NCBI GenBank assembly: GCA_902596785.1
Contig: CACJVG010000005.1
Location: 1 to 58,442, forward strand
DNA length: 58,442 nt
Direction: 5' to 3'
Origin: an uncultured Pelagibacteraceae bacterium
GTDB lineage: Bacteria > Pseudomonadota > Alphaproteobacteria > Pelagibacterales > Pelagibacteraceae
Below, piece by piece: positions 52,278-58,442 of the stretch (position 1 is the stretch's first letter; each line of letters begins with the position of its first letter). Below the pieces are notes generated by a model. The model had not been told where the DNA came from. It ran no database searches and was given only the letters and a program-made list of their open reading frames with translations. The translations under genes and the position numbers were made by a program.

Positions 52278-53202
52278 TATTTTCCTTTACTAAACTGACA
52301 AATATTTTTTCTAATGTGCTTTGTTCCGTTTTTAAATCTTTTAATTTTAAACCTGCATCTTTTAAATCTTGAAGTAAATTTGTTATCCCTGTTTGTTTTG
52401 CTTGAACATTATAAGTATAATCTATTGACATTTTATCTTTACCAATTTCAAGATTATATTTTTCTAAACTGCTTGGTAATTCTTTAACTTCTTCTTGTAA
52501 GTCCACAGTGAGTTTCTTGTGGCCCATTTTCTTTAATAATTCTTTTGTTTCATCAACCACTATAATTTCACCTTGATTGATTACCCCTACTCTATCTGCA
52601 ATAGCTTCGGCTTCCTCTATGTAGTGTGTTGTTAAAATTATTGTAACACCAGTTTTTCTTAAACTCTCAACAACTTTCCACATATCCTGCCTTAACTCAA
52701 CATCAACACCAGCAGTTGGTTCATCTAAAAATAAAATGGTTGGTTCATGAGATAATGCTTTTGCAATCAAAACTCTTCTTTTCATTCCCCCAGATAATTG
52801 TCTAAGCCTTAAATCTTTTTTATCCCATAGACTTAGATCTTTTAAAACTTTCTCTATATGTTTAGGGTCAGGTTTTTTTCCGTACAAACCTCTAGAATAT
52901 GAAACGTTATTAAATACGGTTTCAAATTGCTCTAAAGTTAACTCTTGAGGAACTAATCCAATTCTAGATCTTGTTTCTCTATAATCATCAATAATATCAA
53001 ATTCATCTACTGTAACTTTCCCAGAAGATGGTCTTACTATCCCACAGATAATACTTATAAGTGTAGTTTTTCCTGCACCATTTGGTCCTAGCATTGCAAA
53101 AATTTCACCCTTTTTAATATTTAGGTTTATTTTTTTTAATGCCTCAAAACCATTGTCGTACACTTTTGACAGGTTATTTATGCTTATTTGCTCGTTAGAC
53201 AT
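52267..53202 (-). CDS. ABC-2 exporter ATPase (YadG-like)
   Basis: A 311-residue ATPase. Walker [11 protein letters not shown], signature [16 protein letters not shown] and Walker [13 protein letters not shown] are complete. The C-terminal 90 residues form the DrrA-like extension. It pairs with the permease (11-base overlap). The start at 53202 (MSNEQISI) is chosen; an in-frame ATG eight codons earlier at 53226 is possible but adds a short odd leader. Exporter of unknown substrate. Confidence 0.9.
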   Translation of the reverse strand: MSNEQISINNLSKVYDNGFEALKKINLNIKKGEIFAMLGPNGAGKTTLISIICGIVRPSSGKVTVDEFDIIDDYRETRSRIGLVPQELTLEQFETVFNNVSYSRGLYGKKPDPKHIEKVLKDLSLWDKKDLRLRQLSGGMKRRVLIAKALSHEPTILFLDEPTAGVDVELRQDMWKVVESLRKTGVTIILTTHYIEEAEAIADRVGVINQGEIIVVDETKELLKKMGHKKLTVDLQEEVKELPSSLEKYNLEIGKDKMSIDYTYNVQAKQTGITNLLQDLKDAGLKLKDLKTEQSTLEKIFVSLVKENNEI

Positions 53203-53271
53203 GTGGTTAGGCATATATAGAGACAATTTATAGTATTACAATAAATTAAAATTTACCTTAATTTTGGTTTA

Positions 53272-53640
53272 ATGAAAAAATTTTTAGTATTTATCTGTTT
53301 TGTATTAGCATTTAGCACTAAGGCAATTGGAAAAGAAACCACTTATAGTAAAGAGTTGTTTGATAAAGCTCTATCAGATGGAAAAGTTGTGGTGGTTAGT
53401 TCTTGGATTAAATATTGTACTTCTTGCGCTAGCCAAATGAAAGTTCTTGAAAAAGCAAAAAATGATTTTGATAATATGGAGTACTTTGCTTTTGATGTAA
53501 CAAATAAAGAAATTGCTCAATTTTTTAACGTTCAATATCAAACAACACTTTTAATTTTTAAAGATAATAAAGAAGTTTACAGAAGCATTGGTGAGACCAC
53601 TAAAGAACTTATTTATGATGCTTTAAAATCCTCTATTTAA
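53272..53640 (+). CDS. Periplasmic thioredoxin-like protein (DsbD-gamma-like)
   Basis: A 122-residue protein with signal peptide (about 1-19) and a thioredoxin fold. The redox pair is C49-T-S-C52 in KYCTSCAS, and the cis-Pro position reads YQTTLLIF, where the usual proline is replaced by Thr. The form resembles the C-terminal domain of DsbD. It likely reduces or exchanges disulfides outside the membrane. Its end overlaps the convergent thiV end by eight bases. Confidence 0.8.
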   Translation: MKKFLVFICFVLAFSTKAIGKETTYSKELFDKALSDGKVVVVSSWIKYCTSCASQMKVLEKAKNDFDNMEYFAFDVTNKEIAQFFNVQYQTTLLIFKDNKEVYRSIGETTKELIYDALKSSI

Positions 53641-55072
53641 ATTTAGTTTTTAAGATTATTGCAGGCAAGAATGTTGCAATCAAAAAAGATAAAAATAATA
53701 AAGATTGAGCTATAAATGGTGAAAACAGGTCTTTAGACAAAAATACTCCCACTAATAAACTTTTAGAAAAATCTGGAAATGGAAACATTAAAAATCCAGC
53801 AACTAAACCAATTATAATTGAAACATAAGCGGTTTTTTCATCAACTTTATTATAGAAGCTATAAAAAACAGTCACTACAAACGCACAACAAAATAAATCT
53901 GCAAGTAAGAATAAATATAAAATATCAAATCCTTTTGAAGCAACACCAAATGCAATTACGGATAAGATTAAAATGAAATATTTAGATATTTTTAAGTAAT
54001 CAGTTTTTTTATCTAAATTAAAAGTTGCTTTGCCATCAACTACAAATAAACTAGAAATAGCATTTATCAAAGTATCAACAGTAGAAACTGTTAATGCAAG
54101 ACCAAGAATAATAATCAATAAGGATAAAATTTCAGTTTGATCTTTTAATAATAAACTAAAAAAACCTAAATCAGGTCTAACAGATGGATCCATTGAAAAT
54201 GAAACCATTCCAATAAAACCCATTAAAAAAACTATTGGAATAATAATAAAGAAAGAAATTATCAAACTTGTTTTTAATGTTTGATAATCTTTTGCTGCAT
54301 ACACTCTTTGCCAGTTTCCTTGATGAAATAAATTTGTTGCTGCAACTGCTATAAAGAAAGTTAATCCAGCAGTATATCCTGGAATATAATTTGAACTTAT
54401 TAGTTGAGGATTTTTCTCATTAATTAAAGAAAAAGAAAAATTATTTCCTGAATATGAACCAATAATTGAAATCAAAATAAATAATAAAACACCTATTACA
54501 ATCATTTGAATATTATCAGTAAATATTGACGCTCTTAATCCACCATAAAGGGTGTAGCCTAAGGTAGCTACCAAGACTATTAATGCTGTAATCCACAATT
54601 CTGTTCCAGATATATAATTAATTAATACAGCAACTGCCGTTACTTCTGCACAAAGAAAAATGAACATGTAAAAGATCGTCATTAACAAAATTAACTTAAA
54701 TAGACTTTTGCCAAATTTCTTTCTCATAAACTGAACTAAAGAAGATCCTTTTGGAAATTCATGTCTAATTTTTTTTCCAAAATAAATTAAGAAAATCATT
54801 GGAAAAGCTGTGCCTAATGCATAACCGATAACAGCACCTACTCCACCCCATGTTGCAGCCGCTACTGGACCAAATAATATCCAAGCACCTAAAGCTGATG
54901 CTACAAGACTTGTTGTAAGCGAAAATAAACTGATGTTTCTATTTGCAGTTAAATAATTATTTATACCCTTATATTTTTTAGAATGAAAAATTCCTAAAAA
55001 AGCAAATATTAAACTAATTGCGATAACTAATATTAATGATGTTGATTGACTTAAAAAATATGTTTTATCCAT
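53633..55072 (-). CDS. thiV: ThiV-type sodium:solute symporter for thiamine precursor
   Basis: A 479-residue SSS-family symporter with about 13 membrane segments. GALGAWILFGPVAAATWGGVGAVIGYALG and TVSTVDTLINAISSLFVVD are family motifs, the latter holding the sodium-site serines and threonines. A TPP riboswitch leads directly into its ribosome site, so the substrate is thiamine related. In SAR11, ThiV is the proposed carrier of the pyrimidine precursor HMP, which the cells cannot make. The match of family and riboswitch makes this call strong. Confidence 0.9.
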   Translation of the reverse strand: MDKTYFLSQSTSLILVIAISLIFAFLGIFHSKKYKGINNYLTANRNISLFSLTTSLVASALGAWILFGPVAAATWGGVGAVIGYALGTAFPMIFLIYFGKKIRHEFPKGSSLVQFMRKKFGKSLFKLILLMTIFYMFIFLCAEVTAVAVLINYISGTELWITALIVLVATLGYTLYGGLRASIFTDNIQMIVIGVLLFILISIIGSYSGNNFSFSLINEKNPQLISSNYIPGYTAGLTFFIAVAATNLFHQGNWQRVYAAKDYQTLKTSLIISFFIIIPIVFLMGFIGMVSFSMDPSVRPDLGFFSLLLKDQTEILSLLIIILGLALTVSTVDTLINAISSLFVVDGKATFNLDKKTDYLKISKYFILILSVIAFGVASKGFDILYLFLLADLFCCAFVVTVFYSFYNKVDEKTAYVSIIIGLVAGFLMFPFPDFSKSLLVGVFLSKDLFSPFIAQSLLFLSFLIATFLPAIILKTKFK

Positions 55073-55077
55073 TTTAT

Positions 55078-55142
55078 CCCTTTCTGAATTACCGGACAGG
55101 TTCTTAGGGTATGATCTCAGTCTGTTAAGACACCCCTTATTA
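55078..55142 (-). promoter_or_regulatory. TPP riboswitch (THI element) controlling thiV
   Basis: On the minus strand the core elements appear in order: AAGGGGTGTC, ACTGAGATCATACCCT, AAGAACCTGTCCGGTAAT and CAGAAAGGGA. These are the conserved TPP-binding blocks (GGGGUG, CUGAGA, ACCC, GAACCUG, CGGUAAU). The final AGGGA also serves as ribosome site, four bases before the thiV ATG. TPP binding would hide it, giving translational shut-off. No separate terminator is seen. Recognised by sequence, not folded. Confidence 0.93.
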
Positions 55143-55179
55143 AGTATTTAATGTATTTTTATAATTATTGATAGTCTTT

Positions 55180-55269
55180 TTAAAAAAAATGTTTTTCAAT
55201 TAAATAGTGCAAAGTGAAGATGATCAAAGAAGCAGAAATGATTAAAAAAACTCTTTCCTGATTACTCAT
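55180..55269 (-). CDS. 29-residue membrane peptide upstream of the TPP riboswitch
   Basis: The frame MSNQERVFLIISASLIIFTL plus HYLIEKHFF has one membrane segment (8-23). Its ATG overlaps the stop of the 97-residue gene (TAATG), so coupled translation is likely. It ends 37 bases before the riboswitch on the same strand. It may be a real small membrane peptide of unknown role. Short size leaves room for chance. Confidence 0.5.
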   Translation of the reverse strand: MSNQERVFLIISASLIIFTLHYLIEKHFF

Positions 55270-55562
55270 TATTTCTGGCCTTTATGATTCATTATTTCGA
55301 TCATACATTGTGTAGCGTACTGTCTCCATTCAGATGAAGTTTTGTTTTTTAAACTATCAAGATGGTTTCTGTTACTTTGAATGTCATCTTTATGCTTAAT
55401 ATAATCAGCGCCATTTAGGTTTTTCTCCATTTCAGATAAATTAGTTTCCATTGCCTTTATCCACTCGTTTCCAAGCTCAACACATTTTTTATCATCTTTT
55501 TCATCACAAATTTGTTTAAAAAAATTAAAGATAACATCATCAGTATTTACTGAAGTATTCAT
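55269..55562 (-). CDS. Hypothetical 97-residue cytoplasmic protein
   Basis: A 97-residue, largely helical and charged protein with four Cys (C18, C27 and two more near the C-terminus in the ATQCMIEIM region). It has no signal or membrane segment and I do not recognise a family. It is three bases after the pentapeptide gene and overlaps the small membrane peptide by one base. The coupled spacing supports a gene. Function unknown. Confidence 0.65.
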   Translation of the reverse strand: MNTSVNTDDVIFNFFKQICDEKDDKKCVELGNEWIKAMETNLSEMEKNLNGADYIKHKDDIQSNRNHLDSLKNKTSSEWRQYATQCMIEIMNHKGQK

Positions 55563-55565
55563 TAA

Positions 55566-56075
55566 TTATTGTTTACAAGTGCCAATAGATTCCGGACCAC
55601 AAGTTTGACCATTGGTCCACGTTGCTCCAGTCAAATTAGCTCCATCGAAATTAGCATTAGTGATGTTAGAAGAAGTAAAGTTAGCTTCCATTAAATTAGA
55701 GTTTTGAAAATTTGCCTCGATTAAGGTTGCGCCCATAAAATCAACTCGAGTTAAGTTAGCGCCAGTAAAATTAGTTTTTTCAAAATTTGCCCCTATAGAA
55801 ACAGATTCATAAAGGTTGGCTCTTACAAAAGTAGACTCTGGAAAAGTTCCAAACGATAGATTTGAAGTCATCATTATACTTTTATCAAAGTTTACTTGAA
55901 TGAAACTTGCAAAGGAAAGATTTGAATTTGGAAGATAACTTCCTTGTAAATCTTGTGAGTCTGAAAATCTACAATTAGAATAATCAACACCTTCTGTTAA
56001 AGGATCGTCACATGCAGCATTTGAATTTGTGAAAAATAATAAACTAAATAAAGCAAGTAGGATTATTTTTTTCAT
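55566..56075 (-). CDS. Exported pentapeptide-repeat protein
   Basis: A 169-residue protein with a signal peptide (MKKIILLALFSLLFFTNSNA) and about twenty pentapeptide units of the A(N/D)(L/F)xx type from about 40 to 150: for example ANFEKTNFTGANLTRVDFMG. These fold into a right-handed square beta-helix. The start at 56075 is preferred over an ATG five codons upstream as it gives a regular signal peptide. A Cys pair near each end could close the fold. Role outside the membrane unknown. Confidence 0.85.
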   Translation of the reverse strand: MKKIILLALFSLLFFTNSNAACDDPLTEGVDYSNCRFSDSQDLQGSYLPNSNLSFASFIQVNFDKSIMMTSNLSFGTFPESTFVRANLYESVSIGANFEKTNFTGANLTRVDFMGATLIEANFQNSNLMEANFTSSNITNANFDGANLTGATWTNGQTCGPESIGTCKQ

Positions 56076-56179
56076 AAGTAAAGTTAGCAAAAAAAATATG
56101 TCAAAACAATGAAGGTTTAAAATTTAATATTAATTTAACAATGTAATTTATTGATATTTTGCAGTATAAAAATCAACTA

Positions 56180-57244
56180 ATGAAAGAATATAACATTGCT
56201 TCAATAGCTGGTGACGGGATTGGTAAAGAGGTGTTACCTGAAGGCTTAAAAGTTTTAAAAGATGTTGCTTTAAAACATCAATTTAAAATAAATTTTACAG
56301 AATATGATTTTGCTTCCTGTGATTATTACGAGAAACATGGAAAAATGCTTCCTGATGATTGGAAAGAAAAATTAGGAAAACATGATGCTATATTTTTTGG
56401 AGCAGTCGGTATGCCAGATAGAGTACCAGATCATATTTCTTTATGGGGATCCTTACTTCAGTTTAGAAGAGAATTTGATCAATACATAAATCTTAGACCC
56501 GTAAAACTTTTCCCTGGTATTAATCCTCCTCTAGCCAACAAAAAACCTGGTGATATCGATATGTTGATTGTTAGAGAGAATACAGAGGGAGAATATTCTA
56601 CTGTAGGCGGAAGAATGTATAAAAATACCGATAGAGAAATTGCAATTCAAGAAACTATCATGTCGGCACATGGAATAGACAGAGTTCAGAAATTTGCTTT
56701 TGAATTAGCTAAAAAACGAAAAAGAAAAAAATTAACAAATGCAACAAAATCAAACGGAATTTCAATTACTATGCCTTTTTGGGATGAACGATTTAATGAA
56801 ATGAAAAAAAACTATCCTGAAATTGAAACAGATCAATTTCATATTGATATTTTAGTTGCTAGATTTGTACTTAATCCTGAATGGTTTGATGTTGTCGTAG
56901 CATCAAATCTATTTGGAGATATTCTTTCAGACTTAGGGCCTGCTTGCACAGGAACAATTGGAATTGCTCCCTCTGGAAATATTAATCCAGAAAATAAATT
57001 TCCATCTTTGTTTGAACCAGTTCACGGTTCTGCCCCTGATATTGCAGGAAAAGGAATTGCTAATCCTGTAGGACAAATTTGGTCTGGAGCAATGATGCTA
57101 GATTATTTAGGGGAAAAAGAAGCATCTAATTCAATAGTTGAAGCAATTGAAAAATCTTTAAGTGATAAAAGTAACAGAACTAAAGATTTAGGGGGTGATG
57201 CTGATACTATTAAATCTTCTAATTCGATTTTAGCTAATCTTTAA
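56180..57244 (+). CDS. Tartrate dehydrogenase/decarboxylase-type enzyme
   Basis: A 354-residue enzyme of the isopropylmalate/isocitrate dehydrogenase family. The substrate loop IVRENTEGEYSTVGGR and the metal-site block NLFGDILSDLGPACTGTIGIAPSGN are clear, and SLWGSLLQFRREFDQYINLRPVKLF points to the tartrate (TtuC) branch rather than LeuB. It oxidises tartrate, malate or a similar hydroxy-acid with NAD. A TTG seven codons upstream is possible, but the ATG at 56180 fits the family. It converges with the next gene by four bases. Confidence 0.85.
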   Translation: MKEYNIASIAGDGIGKEVLPEGLKVLKDVALKHQFKINFTEYDFASCDYYEKHGKMLPDDWKEKLGKHDAIFFGAVGMPDRVPDHISLWGSLLQFRREFDQYINLRPVKLFPGINPPLANKKPGDIDMLIVRENTEGEYSTVGGRMYKNTDREIAIQETIMSAHGIDRVQKFAFELAKKRKRKKLTNATKSNGISITMPFWDERFNEMKKNYPEIETDQFHIDILVARFVLNPEWFDVVVASNLFGDILSDLGPACTGTIGIAPSGNINPENKFPSLFEPVHGSAPDIAGKGIANPVGQIWSGAMMLDYLGEKEASNSIVEAIEKSLSDKSNRTKDLGGDADTIKSSNSILANL

Positions 57245-58278
57245 ATTTTAATTTTTTTTCCAGTTTTTGCACTTTTAGTTATAGCGGCAAAAATTTTAAG
57301 AGAGATTAAACCATCATTTCCATTAACTTTTGGTTTAGCTTTTTTTGCGACAACATCAGCAAAATGATCAATTTGATTTACTAATGTATTGTCATCTTTT
57401 TTGTTTTTATCTTCATTAACAAAAATTTTATTCCACCAACTTCTTTCTTTTCTATAAAACCAATATTTAAGATTGGGAAACTGTAAAGAACCTTTGGTAC
57501 CTCCAATCATGTAAGCAGATTGGTTGGTAATTGGGTATGCAGGATTTTCTCCAGCAGTTAATTCATAACTCCACGGTGCAACAATTGTATCTGACAAATT
57601 AAGTGTACAAAGCGCTCCTGAATTAAAGATCAAGCTTATTGTAGCTGTATCCTCTACTTGGAATTTTCTAGTTTTATTTGATGTAAATGCTTGCACATAT
57701 TTTATTGAACCCAATAAATAACAAATCATATCAATGTCATGTACCAAATTAATACCTAAAGGTCCTCCACCTTTCCTAACTCTCCATTTTTCATTGTAAT
57801 AAGCTTTGTGTTTGTACAACCAACACAAAACATTTGCAGAAACGATGTTGCCCAATTTACCTTTATTAATAATGTCTTTTACTTTAGAAACTATAGAATT
57901 GTGCCGACGATGATATCCAATCAATAATGGTGTTTTATTCTTATTAGCACTACTTATAATTTTTTTTGCAGATTGAATGTTATCTGAAATAGGTTTTTCT
58001 AACAGAACAGGTATTTTATTTTTTAAAAAACTTACTGTATGTTTTTCATGCAATTGATTGGGAGTAGCAACTATTACAGCATCTAGTTTTTTTGAATTTA
58101 AAAGCTCTGATACATTAGAATATAATGGGATTTTATATTTTTTTGATAAATTTTTAGCGTTATTACTAATATCTACTATTGAATGAAGATTTGCTTTCTT
58201 TGATTTTTTAATGGCTTTAATGTGTTGTAAACCCATTAATCCTGTTCCAACTATAGAGATATTAATTTTTTTACTCAT
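57241..58278 (-). CDS. Gfo/Idh/MocA family oxidoreductase
   Basis: A 345-residue enzyme. Rossmann NAD site ISIVGTGLMGLQHIKAI at the start, then the family motif VLLEKPISDN with the catalytic Lys (EKP), and GGGPLGINLVHDIDMICYLLG with the catalytic His. It oxidises a sugar or inositol-like compound. It ends four bases inside the convergent tartrate dehydrogenase-type gene and is three bases downstream of galM, so the pair probably uses a sugar. Exact substrate unknown. Confidence 0.87.
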   Translation of the reverse strand: MSKKINISIVGTGLMGLQHIKAIKKSKKANLHSIVDISNNAKNLSKKYKIPLYSNVSELLNSKKLDAVIVATPNQLHEKHTVSFLKNKIPVLLEKPISDNIQSAKKIISSANKNKTPLLIGYHRRHNSIVSKVKDIINKGKLGNIVSANVLCWLYKHKAYYNEKWRVRKGGGPLGINLVHDIDMICYLLGSIKYVQAFTSNKTRKFQVEDTATISLIFNSGALCTLNLSDTIVAPWSYELTAGENPAYPITNQSAYMIGGTKGSLQFPNLKYWFYRKERSWWNKIFVNEDKNKKDDNTLVNQIDHFADVVAKKAKPKVNGNDGLISLKIFAAITKSAKTGKKIKI

Positions 58279-58281
58279 AAA

Positions 58282-58442
58282 TTAATTAATTTTAATTTTT
58301 GTAAAGCATGTATACCTTTTATTAGGTTTAATTAAAGTACTAGGAAAATTTTTTTTATTAGGAGCATCAGGAAAATATTGTGTTTCTAAACAAATACCTT
58401 GATAGGGAAATAATTTTTTTTTGTAATTTAGATTTTGCGCTG
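58282..58442 (-). CDS. galM: Aldose 1-epimerase, C-terminal fragment
   Basis: The last 53 codons of a minus-strand gene, cut by the window end. The segment YQGICLETQYFPDAPNKKNF followed by PSTLIKPNKRY is the conserved GalM C-terminus with the catalytic Glu (CLETQ). It interconverts alpha and beta forms of aldoses. It is three bases before the Gfo/Idh/MocA start, so the two form one operon that likely handles a sugar. Start lies outside the window. Confidence 0.88.
   Translation of the reverse strand, partial: AQNLNYKKKLFPYQGICLETQYFPDAPNKKNFPSTLIKPNKRYTCFTKIKIN

Noticed and set aside
1-58442. CRISPR arrays, insertion sequences or prophage
   Set aside because: No regularly spaced repeats, transposase or phage motifs were seen on either strand; repeated poly-A/T runs reflect base bias.

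Overview
The window is a very AT-rich, gene-dense stretch of an alphaproteobacterial chromosome. It most likely comes from the SAR11 clade (Candidatus Pelagibacter or a close relative). The reasons are the Lys/Asn/Ile-rich proteins, intergenic gaps of a few bases, many overlapping genes, the aprBA plus aprM sulfur locus, Xsc sulfonate degradation, a TPP-riboswitch-controlled ThiV-type symporter, paired ammonium transporters, and an ScfR/RamB-type regulator facing isocitrate lyase. No rRNA, tRNA, CRISPR array, transposase, integrase or prophage gene was seen. No gene-free stretch exceeds 300 bases.

Layout. 1-3819: end of a purine operon (purC end, purS, purQ, purL) followed by bolA and a monothiol glutaredoxin. 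3862-9113: accessory-looking surface or secondary-metabolite cassette with an SGNH hydrolase, a His-containing membrane protein, a methyltransferase, a NodU/SxtI-type carbamoyltransferase, and SxtK-like (DUF5989) and SxtJ-like membrane proteins. It is translationally overlapped with xsc. 9106-18381: organosulfonate and sulfite module with xsc, divergent suyAB, two candidate sulfite/sulfonate exporters, two small uncharacterised genes, aprA, aprB and aprM. 18495-23740: minus-strand operon of HIT protein, pabC, pabA, pabB, MFS carrier and a cystathionine beta-lyase-type enzyme. 23748-28151: a 27-residue hyper-basic peptide with its own promoter, mnmA, a DUF3553 protein, cysQ, recX, ABA4-like and HCCA-isomerase-like genes, and a rhodanese. 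28192-30421: FkbM methyltransferase, family 9 glycosyltransferase and bcp. 30461-33702: two amtB genes with matching upstream elements and structured terminators, then hupB. 33859-39427: rseP-like protease, DUF1772 protein, and a four-gene oxidative cluster (PhyH dioxygenase, HIBADH-like dehydrogenase, class II aldolase, FrhB-like iron-sulfur protein). 39701-48409: yajQ, HMCES/YedK, TPR protein, tesA back to back with ybbA/ybbP, beta-carbonic-anhydrase-like, SOUL, TauE and acetyltransferase genes. 48412-51499: scfR-like regulator, repeated operator half-sites, a 53-residue peptide and aceA. 51510-58442: ABC exporter, periplasmic thioredoxin, thiV with TPP riboswitch, small proteins, a tartrate-dehydrogenase-type enzyme, a Gfo/Idh/MocA dehydrogenase and the end of galM.

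How the genes work together. The clearest pathway is sulfonate use. Xsc and SuyAB both release sulfite, from sulfoacetaldehyde and sulfolactate. The sulfite can be exported (YeiH-like, TauE-like) or oxidised to APS by AprAB with the AprM membrane partner. ATP sulfurylase is not in the window. The strongest regulatory observations are a shared dyad, -10 and leader-hairpin arrangement upstream of both amtB genes, a structured amtB2 3' region, TTTGTAAA half-sites between scfR and aceA, and the TPP riboswitch on thiV.

All assignments come from reading motifs by eye. No database search, alignment, folding program or expression data was available.
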